From NCBI GenBank assembly GCA_002424545.1, contig DIKL01000123.1, forward strand, positions 20,547 through 81,875: a stretch of 61,329 nt of DNA. The letters are read 5' to 3'. A model generated the notes under the pieces. That model was not told where the DNA came from, searched no databases, and saw only the letters and a list, made by a program, of their open reading frames with translations. The position numbers were made by a program, and so were the translations under genes. Numbering within the stretch: position 1 is the first letter of the stretch; the number at the start of each line of letters is the position of its first letter. The DNA is from Syntrophaceae bacterium UBA5619 (GTDB lineage Bacteria; Desulfobacterota; Syntrophia; Syntrophales; UBA5619). Shown piece by piece: positions 54,104 through 61,329 of the stretch.

Positions 54104-54889
54104 ATGCCCCATTTTGCAGCAAATCTGACATTTCTTTTTACGGAAATCCCGTTTATGGAACGGTTTGCCGCGGCGAAACAGGCCGGTTTCGACGCCGTGG
54201 AATTCATGTTCCCCTATGATTTCCCCCAGAACGATATCCGGGAGCAGCTTCGGAAAACGGGTCTTCAGCTCGTGCTCTGCAACCTCCCCGCCGGCAACTG
54301 GGCGGGAGGGGACCGCGGAACGGCGGCCGACCCGAAACGAAAACAAGAGTTCCGCAAAGGCGTCGCCAGGGGGCTCGAGGCGGCGCGCGCCCTCGGCTTC
54401 TCCAGAATGAATTGCCTCGTCGGCCTGAAACCGGGCGGACTATCCGACCGGGAATGCCGAAACAATCTGGTCGAAAACATCCGCTACGCCGCCGACGCGC
54501 TGGACGGATCGAATGTCCGGTTGATGGTCGAGCCGGTCAATCGTCTCGACATGCCCGGATTCGCTCTGAATTCCTGCGCGGAGGTTCTTGCATTGCTTGA
54601 AGAGGTCGGTCATCCAAACGCATACCTCCAGTTTGACGTTTACCATGCGCGGCGCGAAAACGAGGATGTGGCGGCGATCCTGAGGAACCATTTCAACAGA
54701 ATCGGTCACATCCAGATCGCCGACTGTCCGGGACGTCACCAGCCCGGCACGGGGGAGACGGACTTCAAATTCCTCCTCCCGGAAATCGACCGCATGGGCT
54801 ATTCGGGTTTCGTGTCGCTGGAATACATTCCGGCCCCCGACACGTCAACCTCCCTTCAGTGGTTTTCGTCGTACGGATACAAGCTTTAG
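54104..54889 (+). CDS. hyi: Hydroxypyruvate isomerase family protein
   Basis: A 261-residue TIM-barrel: MPHFAANLTFLFTEIPFMERFAAA, NLPAGNWAGGDRG, metal Glu in LMVEPVNRLDMPG, QFDVYHARREN, HIQIADCPGRHQPGTGE and FVSLEYIP. These are the Hyi hallmarks. It interconverts hydroxypyruvate and tartronate semialdehyde. AGGAGGGG lies 5-6 bases before the ATG. It lies between the aldolase and the reductase. Confidence 0.9.
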   Translation: MPHFAANLTFLFTEIPFMERFAAAKQAGFDAVEFMFPYDFPQNDIREQLRKTGLQLVLCNLPAGNWAGGDRGTAADPKRKQEFRKGVARGLEAARALGFSRMNCLVGLKPGGLSDRECRNNLVENIRYAADALDGSNVRLMVEPVNRLDMPGFALNSCAEVLALLEEVGHPNAYLQFDVYHARRENEDVAAILRNHFNRIGHIQIADCPGRHQPGTGETDFKFLLPEIDRMGYSGFVSLEYIPAPDTSTSLQWFSSYGYKL

Positions 54890-54910
54890 ACAAGAAAAGG
54901 AGAACTCCAC

Positions 54911-55798
54911 ATGAAAAAAATCGGTTTTATCGGTCTGGGAATCATGGGAAAGCCCATGAGCAAGAACCTGTTGAAGGCGGGCTATTCGCTGGTGGTATAC
55001 GACATCGTCGCCGAAGCGGTCGCCGAGGTCGTGAAGGCGGGGGCGGAAAAAGGCGCCTCACCGAAAGACGTTGCCGCGAAGGCGGATGCGATCATCACGA
55101 TGCTTCCCAACTCTCCGCAGGTGAAGGAAGTCGTGCTGGGGAAGGACGGCATCATCGAAACCATGCGGCCCGGCTCGATCCTGATCGACATGAGTTCCAT
55201 CGCCCCGCTCGTCAGCCGCGAAGTTGCCGCCGCCCTGGCCGCCAAGAAGATCCGAATGCTGGACGCCCCGGTCAGCGGCGGAGAGCCCAAGGCGATCGAC
55301 GCCACCCTTTCGATCATGGTCGGCGGCAATCAGGCCGACTTCGATGAATATTTGCCCGTCATGAAGACCATGGGCGCCTCGGTCGTTCTCTGCGGGGAGA
55401 TCGGGGCCGGAAACGTCACGAAGCTCGCCAACCAGATCGTCGTCGCCGCCAACATCGCCGCGGTTTCGGAGGCGCTGGTCCTGGCCACCAAGGCGGGCGT
55501 CAATCCCGATCTCGTCTTTCAGGCGATTCGGGGCGGTCTGGCCGGAAGCACGGTAATGAACGCGAAGGCGCCGATGATGTTGGACCGGCATTTCAAGCCC
55601 GGGTTTCGCATCAACCTCCACATCAAGGACCTCAACAACGTCCTGGACACCGCCAAGGGCATCTCCGCGCCGACGCCGCTCACCGAGGCGGCGATGAAAA
55701 TGATGCTGTCGCTTCGCGACGACGGAATGGGAGACAGCGATCACAGCGCGCTGGTCCGATTTTATGAAAAACTCGCCGGAGTCGAGGTGCGCCGGTAG
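54911..55798 (+). CDS. garR: 2-hydroxy-3-oxopropionate (tartronate semialdehyde) reductase
   Basis: A 295-residue beta-hydroxyacid dehydrogenase: NAD(P) motif GFIGLGIMGKPMSKNL, substrate loop DAPVSGGEPKA, and catalytic Lys in GAGNVTKLANQ. It reduces tartronate semialdehyde to D-glycerate. A good AAGGAG is found before the ATG. Other beta-hydroxyacid dehydrogenases share these motifs, but the hyi neighbour supports this one. Confidence 0.87.
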   Translation: MKKIGFIGLGIMGKPMSKNLLKAGYSLVVYDIVAEAVAEVVKAGAEKGASPKDVAAKADAIITMLPNSPQVKEVVLGKDGIIETMRPGSILIDMSSIAPLVSREVAAALAAKKIRMLDAPVSGGEPKAIDATLSIMVGGNQADFDEYLPVMKTMGASVVLCGEIGAGNVTKLANQIVVAANIAAVSEALVLATKAGVNPDLVFQAIRGGLAGSTVMNAKAPMMLDRHFKPGFRINLHIKDLNNVLDTAKGISAPTPLTEAAMKMMLSLRDDGMGDSDHSALVRFYEKLAGVEVRR

Positions 55799-55915
55799 TC
55801 CGGCGGGTCTCTCGAACCGGGAAACGGCTATTGATAAACCATTTCGAATCGCTGCCGGGCCGAAGGGATGCGGACGCCCGGCAGACGTTTTTCGACCTGA
55901 AACAAGGAGAATCGA

Positions 55916-57697
55916 ATGATCGTAAAGCATGGAGCATTGAACCAATGGGTCAAGGAGATCACCGAATGGTGTCGGCCGGACGCCGTCTACTGGTGCGACG
56001 GCAGCCGGGAGGAATATGACCGTCTGATGGAGCAGATGGTGGCCTCCGGCGCGACCACAAAGCTGGTGAAGCGTCCCAACAGCTTTCTTTTTCGCTCCCA
56101 ACCGAGCGACGTGGCGCGGGTCGAGGCGCGCACCTATATCAGCACGTCAAAGCGGGAGGACGCGGGCCCCACCAACAACTGGATCGCTCCGGAAGAGCTG
56201 AAAGCAACGATGAAAGGTCTCTACGACGGCTGCATGAAGGGGCGCACGCTGTATGTAATCCCTTTTTCCATGGGACCCGTCGATTCACCGATCGCCAAGA
56301 TCGGCATCGAGATCACGGACAGCCCCTACGTCGTCTGCAACATGCACATCATGACGCGGGTCGGAACCAAGGTGATCGAGAAACTCGGCTCCGACGGCGA
56401 GTTTATCCCCTGCCTGCATTCGATCGGCGCGCCGCTCTCCCCGGGGCAAAAGGATGAACCCTGGCCCTGCGCCCCGATGGAGAAGAAATACATCAGCCAT
56501 TTCCCGGAAGAGAATCTGATCTGGTCCTACGGGAGCGGGTACGGCGGAAACGCCCTGCTGGGGAAGAAATGTCTCGCGCTTCGCATCGCGTCGGCGATGG
56601 CGAAACGGGAGGGGTGGATGGCCGAACACATGCTCATCCTGCGCCTGACCAACCCGGAAGGAAAATGGTTCCATCTCGCGGCCGCATTCCCGTCCGCCTG
56701 CGGCAAGACCAATCTGGCCATGCTCACGCCGACCATCCCCGGCTGGAAATGCGAGTGCATCGGCGACGACATCGCCTGGATCAAGATCGGTCCGGACGGA
56801 AGACCCCATGCGATCAACCCCGAATACGGCTTCTTCGGCGTCGCCCCCGGAACCTCCTATGACTCCAACCCGTCCGCGATGGACACGCTGAAAGAGAACA
56901 CGATCTTCACCAACTGCGCGCTGACCGACGATGGAGACATCTGGTGGGAAGGAATCGACGGGGCGCCGCCGAGCCATGCCATTGACTGGAAGGGACGGGA
57001 CTGGGCGCCAGGCGGCAGCGAACCGGCCGCCCATGCCAACGCCCGCTTTACCGCGCCGGCCGCTCAATGCCCGGTGATCTGTCCCGACTGGGAAAAACCC
57101 GAAGGCGTTCCGATCGACATCTTCGTTTTCGGCGGCCGCCGCGCGAGTGTCATGCCCCTGGTCCATGAGGCCTTTTCCTGGGACCACGGCGTCTTCATGG
57201 GCGCGACGGCCTCTTCGGAGACAACCGCGGCAAACATCGGCGCCGTCGGCAACCTCCGGCGCGACCCGTTTGCCATGCAGCCGTTCTGCGGCTACAACAT
57301 GGCCGACTATTTCGGCCACTGGCTGACCATGGGCGACCGACTCGGCAGGCACGCCCCGCGGATCTTCTATGTGAACTGGTTCCGCAAGAGCCCGGAAGGA
57401 AAATGGCTCTGGCCCGGATTTGGAGAAAACAGCCGCGTCCTCAAATGGATGTGCGAACGGATCGAGGGGAAGGTCGGAGCCGTCGAAACCCCGATCGGCT
57501 TCATGCCCCATGAGGGCGATCTCGACCTGACGGGTCTCGCCATTCCCGCTGCCGACCTGAAGGAACTCTTCCGCGTCGATCCTTCCGCTTGGAAGGCCGA
57601 GGCGGCCGACATCGAGCGGCATTTCGGTCAGTTCGGCGACCGGCTTCCCGCAAGGCTCCGGAAGCAGTTGGACGAACTGCGGAGGCGTTTGGGATAA
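55916..57697 (+). CDS. pckG: Phosphoenolpyruvate carboxykinase (GTP)
   Basis: A 593-residue GTP-type PEPCK: substrate-binding [15 protein letters not shown], the P-loop with active Cys [13 protein letters not shown], metal-binding GDDIAWI, and guanine-side [13 protein letters not shown]. It forms PEP from oxaloacetate. AAGGAG is about 7 bases before ATG 55916. It would draw glycerate- or TCA-derived carbon to sugar synthesis, which these nucleotide-sugar genes need. A terminator at 57744-57774 follows. Confidence 0.96.
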   Translation: MIVKHGALNQWVKEITEWCRPDAVYWCDGSREEYDRLMEQMVASGATTKLVKRPNSFLFRSQPSDVARVEARTYISTSKREDAGPTNNWIAPEELKATMKGLYDGCMKGRTLYVIPFSMGPVDSPIAKIGIEITDSPYVVCNMHIMTRVGTKVIEKLGSDGEFIPCLHSIGAPLSPGQKDEPWPCAPMEKKYISHFPEENLIWSYGSGYGGNALLGKKCLALRIASAMAKREGWMAEHMLILRLTNPEGKWFHLAAAFPSACGKTNLAMLTPTIPGWKCECIGDDIAWIKIGPDGRPHAINPEYGFFGVAPGTSYDSNPSAMDTLKENTIFTNCALTDDGDIWWEGIDGAPPSHAIDWKGRDWAPGGSEPAAHANARFTAPAAQCPVICPDWEKPEGVPIDIFVFGGRRASVMPLVHEAFSWDHGVFMGATASSETTAANIGAVGNLRRDPFAMQPFCGYNMADYFGHWLTMGDRLGRHAPRIFYVNWFRKSPEGKWLWPGFGENSRVLKWMCERIEGKVGAVETPIGFMPHEGDLDLTGLAIPAADLKELFRVDPSAWKAEAADIERHFGQFGDRLPARLRKQLDELRRRLG

Positions 57698-57743
57698 ATC
57701 CTGGCAATCAAAGGGAACGATTGAATTACATTGAATCATTTGA

Positions 57744-57774
57744 ACGGGCGGGAGATCACTCCCGTCCGTTTTTT
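57744..57774 (+). terminator. Rho-independent terminator after pckG
   Basis: Stem ACGGGCGGGAG / CTCCCGTCCGT (57744-57754, 57759-57769; one G-T pair), 4-base loop, then six T (57769-57774). The stop codon of the convergent TauE gene lies in the loop, so the right arm and T-tract are also the end of that coding region. Confidence 0.85.
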
Positions 57775-58538
57775 ATCATACAAACCTCATCCGGTTTCGG
57801 TTTTGTTCGCAGATAACGGGTCGCCGTGTAGAGCAGCAGCGCGATAAAAACGAGACGCAAACCGGTCTCCGGCATGAGGTGGGCGGTACTGCCGCCCGCG
57901 TAAACCCCGGCGAGCACCCCGACGATCAGTCCCGGCAGCAGGGTCGTCCGCGTGTTGCCCGCCTTCCAGTGGGTCCACGCCCCGACGGTCGAGGCCGGAA
58001 TCATGGCCAGCAATGAAACCCCCTGCGCCGTATGCTGCGAAATGCCTGCAAAGAGCACCATCATCGGCACCATGAAGATCCCCCCGCCCACCCCCATCAT
58101 CCCGGAGATGAAACCGGTCAGGACGCCCAAGACGATCAGAACGGACCAGCGGATCCAGAGCGGGGATGCAGCGTCCACGACCTGAGGGAGAAAGGGCTTC
58201 AAAACGAGGAGGAGGGAAATAAACAGCAGAAAGCAGCCGAAATACCGTTTCAGCTTCCATTCCGGCAGGAAACAGCAGCACTTCGTACCGTAGCGGACCG
58301 TGCAGAGGGCCATCGCGGCCAGCAGCGCGGAGGCCGAAATGTCCGCCGAACCCTGGAGATAGTAGATGAACGATCCCGCCACGGCGGTAAAAACGACAGC
58401 CACGAGGCTTGTACCGTGTGCCTCCTGCTGCCGGAACTGGAGAATCTCCGTCATCAGCGGAATCATGATCACCCCGCCGCCCACGCCGACGAGACCGCCC
58501 ATCACCCCGGCCACCAGGCCTATCCAAAGACCGGCCAT
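57756..58538 (-). CDS. TauE/SafE family sulfite/anion exporter-like permease
   Basis: A 260-residue membrane protein with about eight segments and the duplicated family motif: GVMGGLVGVGGGVIMIPLM in the first half and GFISGMMGVGGGIFMVPMMV in the second. Members export sulfite, sulfoacetate or other organosulfur anions. GGGGAGAGGG directly before ATG 58538 supports the start. Its last codons are encoded by the pckG terminator arm. Confidence 0.9.
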   Translation of the reverse strand: MAGLWIGLVAGVMGGLVGVGGGVIMIPLMTEILQFRQQEAHGTSLVAVVFTAVAGSFIYYLQGSADISASALLAAMALCTVRYGTKCCCFLPEWKLKRYFGCFLLFISLLLVLKPFLPQVVDAASPLWIRWSVLIVLGVLTGFISGMMGVGGGIFMVPMMVLFAGISQHTAQGVSLLAMIPASTVGAWTHWKAGNTRTTLLPGLIVGVLAGVYAGGSTAHLMPETGLRLVFIALLLYTATRYLRTKPKPDEVCMIKNGRE

Positions 58539-58921
58539 CCCTCTCCCCAAACTGGACCGACTCTCCCGAAAGAGATCCTCTCGATATTTCAATCGGACTC
58601 CCGAAACAACTCGCAGGTGGGCGGGTCTACTACATACGAAAATGCCGTGTCAACTGTTTTGTTTGACCGGGAACGCATTCCGCAAGCCCCGTCTTGCAGG
58701 CAAGGACAAGGGGCGCAATGAAAAACCAACCGTTTTCATGCCGGGAAGCCCCGCCCTGTGGGCGGGCAACTTCCCAATATCCCGCTTTACAATCGTTGAT
58801 CCTTTTGTTAGTTTACTATCGAGAAATCCTGCCGTCAAACCGGCTGGATGCGTCAAAGGGGCCCGGGTTGCGCCATCGTCCACGGGGGGAAAAGATCCAC
58901 GGTCAAACCGGTCACGGAACC
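58539..58921. other. Divergent intergenic region with a hairpin, no gene
   Basis: 383 bases between divergent genes. TTGACA on the minus strand (58653-58648) may serve the TauE gene, although its -10 (GTAGAC, 58630-58625) is poor. A strong stem CCCGCCC/GGGCGGG extended by GGGAAG/CTTCCC lies at 58743-58775. I see no coding region. Confidence 0.5.
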
Positions 58922-59608
58922 ATGAACAGAAATGCCGTCCTGAAAATCGTGCTGCTGCTTGCACTGATCCTCATCGGCGCTTTCCTTTTCTTTCATTACG
59001 ACCTCTACCGATTCTTTGTCAGTCGAAAAAAGATCGTCCATTTTATCAACTCCTTCGGGCCTATCTCCGTTGTGATCTTCATCGGCCTCCAGATTGTCCA
59101 GGTTATGATTGCGCCGATTCCGGGCGAGATCAACGGCTTCATCGGAGGGTATCTCTACGGCCCCGTGCTGGGAACGATCTACTCGACGATCGGCCTCTCC
59201 ATCGGCTCGTGGCTCGCCTTTCTGTTGGCCCGCTGGCTCGGCCTGCCGTTCGTGGAAAAAATCATCAACCCCCAGATCATCCAAAAGTACGATCACTTCA
59301 TGGAGCACCGGGGCATCCCGATCACCTTCATCCTCTTTCTGATCCCCGGCTTCCCGAAGGATGCCCTCTCCTACATCATCGGTCTCAGCCACATGAAATC
59401 GACGACTTTTCTCATTCTCTGCACCGCGGGGCGCCTTCTCGGCACGATCATGCTTTCCATCAGCGGCAGTTGCGCACGCAATGAACAGAACATCGCTATG
59501 ATGGTCATCCTCGGGATCAGCGCTCTGATCACCTTTCTGGCCTGGTATTACCATGAAGGGATTCTCCACCTCGTGAGAAGGCATCAGGGGAACAAAGGAG
59601 AGGAATGA
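58922..59608 (+). CDS. TVP38/TMEM64 (DedA-like) membrane protein
   Basis: A 228-residue membrane protein of the SNARE-associated/VTT family: QVMIAPIPGEINGFIGGYLYGPVLG, GSWLAFLLARWLGLPFVEK and LIPGFPKDALSYIIG with the conserved charged re-entrant loops. Members move lipids between leaflets or handle proton-linked transport. ATG 58922 begins a short basic leader; upstream in-frame codons are not family-like and there is no strong ribosome site. Confidence 0.85.
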   Translation: MNRNAVLKIVLLLALILIGAFLFFHYDLYRFFVSRKKIVHFINSFGPISVVIFIGLQIVQVMIAPIPGEINGFIGGYLYGPVLGTIYSTIGLSIGSWLAFLLARWLGLPFVEKIINPQIIQKYDHFMEHRGIPITFILFLIPGFPKDALSYIIGLSHMKSTTFLILCTAGRLLGTIMLSISGSCARNEQNIAMMVILGISALITFLAWYYHEGILHLVRRHQGNKGEE

Positions 59609-59683
59609 CCACCTCCTTCGGGAATCAGCGGTGGGAAACCATCCTGTCCTGGCGGGCAGAAATTTTTTAGGAGGTTTTACATC

Positions 59684-61018
59684 TTGGAACTGGTTTTGAA
59701 TGAATTGTTCCTGATTTTTATCCTGATCCTGATCAATGGGTTTTTTTCCGCTTCGGAATTGGCCGTCCTCTCCGCCCGCAAGAGCCATATCGCGAGCCTC
59801 GCCGCGTCCGGAAATCCGCAGGCCCGCCTGGTCGAGCAGATTCAGAAGGAACCGCACCACTTTCTGGCCACCGTCCAGATCGGGGTCACCGTCGTCGGTT
59901 CGTTCGCCTCCGCCGTGGGCGGCGCCGCGGCCATTCAATATCTGAAACCCCTGCTCCAGACCGTGCCTTTCGATTTCATCCGCAATGCCGCGGATCCCCT
60001 GGCGATCGCACTCGTCGTGATCGGAATTTCCTATCTGTTCCTCGTCCTCGGCGAACTGGCCCCCAAAACCATCGGCCTTCAGTACGCCGACCGCCTCGCC
60101 CTGGTCGTCGCCCGGCCGATCCGTATCCTTTCGGTTATCGCCGTGGTCGCCGTCCGCTTTCTCACCCTCTCCAACCGGGCCGTCCTCGCGCTGCTCGGGA
60201 TCAAACCGAAGGAGGGACATGCCTTTGTAACCCGCGAAGAAGTTCAGCAAGTCCTCTCGGAGGGAGGCGAGACCGGCGCCCTGACCGAGACAGAGCACAA
60301 GTACATCGAAAACGTGTTCGAGTTTACCCATACCGCCGTCCGCGAGGTCATGGTGCCCCGGACCCGGATCATTGCCCTGAACCTGGAGCTCCCGCGTGAG
60401 GATATTCTCCGGACGATCCGCGAAAACCTCTACACGCGCTACCCCGTCTACCGGGGCGACATGGACCATGTCATCGGCTTCGTCCATACCAAGGATATCC
60501 TGTTGGGCCGGATCTTCACCGAGGGTGAATTCGATTTGGCCGGGATCGTCCGGAACCCGCTTTTCGTTCCCGAGGGGAAAAAGGTCAGCAGCCTGCTCAA
60601 GGAGATGCAGCGCAAGCGGATTCAACTGGCGCTCGTCGTCGACGAATACGGCATCCTGAGCGGACTTGCCACGACGGAAGATCTTCTTGAAGAGCTGGTC
60701 GGGGAGATCGAGGACGAGCATGACGTGGGCGAGACGCGCCGGTTTCAGAAGCTCCCCGACGGCAGTCTGCTGGTGGATGCGCTCCTCCCGATCAACGATA
60801 TCGAGGAACTGTTGGAGGTTGATCTGGGCGATTTTCTGCCTTACGACACGCTGGCGGGGCTGATCCTGGAGCGTCTCGGACGGATTCCCGAAAAGGGAGA
60901 AAAACTGGAATGGCAGGACTTCGTTCTCAGCTGCGAGGAGGTTACGAAAACGGCCATTCAGAAGGTCCGGATCACCCGGATCGGAAAACCGGCGGAAAAC
61001 GCCGCTCCGGAGAAATAA
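59684..61018 (+). CDS. CNNM/CorC (hemolysin C-like) family transport protein
   Basis: A 444-residue membrane protein: DUF21/CNNM domain with about four segments at 1-200 (NGFFSASELAVLSARKSHI, LGELAPKTIGLQ), two CBS domains at about 215-340 (REVMVPRTRIIAL, IQLALVVDEYGILSGLATTEDLLEELVGEI) and a C-terminal CorC/HlyC domain at about 355-435. It probably handles Mg2+ or Co2+ efflux. It begins with TTG at 59684, supported by GGAGG 9 bases upstream. Confidence 0.9.
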   Translation: MELVLNELFLIFILILINGFFSASELAVLSARKSHIASLAASGNPQARLVEQIQKEPHHFLATVQIGVTVVGSFASAVGGAAAIQYLKPLLQTVPFDFIRNAADPLAIALVVIGISYLFLVLGELAPKTIGLQYADRLALVVARPIRILSVIAVVAVRFLTLSNRAVLALLGIKPKEGHAFVTREEVQQVLSEGGETGALTETEHKYIENVFEFTHTAVREVMVPRTRIIALNLELPREDILRTIRENLYTRYPVYRGDMDHVIGFVHTKDILLGRIFTEGEFDLAGIVRNPLFVPEGKKVSSLLKEMQRKRIQLALVVDEYGILSGLATTEDLLEELVGEIEDEHDVGETRRFQKLPDGSLLVDALLPINDIEELLEVDLGDFLPYDTLAGLILERLGRIPEKGEKLEWQDFVLSCEEVTKTAIQKVRITRIGKPAENAAPEK

Positions 61019-61329
61019 GGGCAGCGCGCGATTTTAGGGGAGGAAAATGTCCAGAGCGTGGAGGGATCAGAATTCCGGTTCATCCGATTGATGACTGCGA
61101 ATAAGCGTCAATCTTCAGCGGAGTTGCAGATTGACGCTTGAAGAACTAAGCCGCGTGCCACAGTCTATGGTGTTTCAATCGATTCTTTTTGTCTTTTTTC
61201 TATCGATCAGCCGGTGAGTAAAGAGCCTTGTTGCCCCATTCATACCGATTCTGATCAGACGCGGGCGCCAACATCGTTATAAATTGGCCTACCGATGATT
61301 GGGAAAGGCAGGAATGGACGTTTTTAGGC
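61019..61329. other. Window tail without a recognisable gene; contains an inverted repeat
   Basis: A perfect 12-bp inverted repeat AAGCGTCAATCT / AGATTGACGCTT (61103-61114, 61128-61139; 13-base loop) lies 85 bases after the CorC gene and may be its terminator, though no T-run follows. A T-rich patch is at 61184-61201. A short ATG-led frame from 61314 runs off the edge and is not supported. Confidence 0.5.

Noticed and set aside
58853..60721. A 622-codon open frame on the minus strand opposite the TVP38 and CorC genes
   Set aside because: The product is a low-complexity Asp/Glu/Gly-rich sequence typical of antisense translation, and both genes opposite are well supported.
61297..61329. Start of a further gene at the right edge
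   Set aside because: One ATG-led frame stops within 11 codons. Another (61314) has only five codons in the window, too few to support a call.

Overview
The window is a GC-rich chromosomal segment of an anaerobic, Gram-negative bacterium. Gene content points to the former Deltaproteobacteria (Desulfobacterota), perhaps a Syntrophales-like lineage: a ferredoxin-dependent 2-oxoacid oxidoreductase, an Ahb-type siroheme decarboxylase next to hemL, GTP-type PEP carboxykinase, an atpZ-like/atpI/atpB F0 cluster, type IV pilus genes and TAXI-type TRAP transport. The taxonomic placement is inference from gene content. No phage, integrase, transposase or CRISPR array is present.

Layout. 1-80: 5' end of a tRNA (minus) and its promoter. 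140-9398 (minus): nine-gene catabolic cluster of a ThDP enzyme, a TAXI binding protein, a fused TRAP permease, an Asp/Glu-racemase-family protein and a five-subunit flavin/Fe-S dehydrogenase. 9496-12050 (minus): pgsA, a lipoprotein, an unknown protein, rsmI. 12233-14951 (plus): a UDP-xylose pair (UXS and a eukaryote-like UDP-glucose dehydrogenase), then HU. 15241-22422 (minus): the housekeeping block argS, SPOR protein, ffh, rpsP, KH protein, rimM, trmD, rplS, rnhB, yraN. 22606-22779: a small Cys-rich protein with its own promoter and terminator.

23089-33453 is a surface-motility/secretion region. It holds a PilB/GspE-type ATPase fused to a C-terminal receiver domain, a stand-alone Hpt protein, a 1252-residue hybrid kinase (MASE1-CHASE-PAS-HisKA-HATPase-REC-REC), four minor pilins (FimT, PilV, PilW, PilX) and the prepilin peptidase. 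The parts suggest a phosphorelay ending on the pilus/secretion motor itself, which I consider the most interesting hypothesis here. 33485-38897: sugar-epimerase-like cupin, ribD, a COG2509 flavoprotein, a NusG/RfaH-like factor and a LicA-like kinase. 39150-42737: 2-oxoacid:ferredoxin oxidoreductase (delta, alpha, beta, gamma), a double-ACT protein and an ArfB-like release factor. 42884-46193: an EamA transporter and a lipoprotein-like protein of about 23 HEAT repeats.

46242-53219: F0 genes split by about 5.3 kb, with atpE on the minus strand and atpZ-like/atpI/atpB on the plus strand. Between them lie Ahb-hemL, a UDP-glucuronate 4-epimerase, and gmd/fcl for GDP-L-fucose with a REP-like inverted repeat. 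53281-57697: HpcH/HpaI aldolase, hydroxypyruvate isomerase, tartronate semialdehyde reductase and PEP carboxykinase, which would funnel C3/C6 acids to glycerate and gluconeogenesis. 57756-61018: a TauE/SafE exporter, a TVP38/DedA-like protein and a CNNM/CorC protein. All functions are assigned by reading the sequence; none has been checked against a database.
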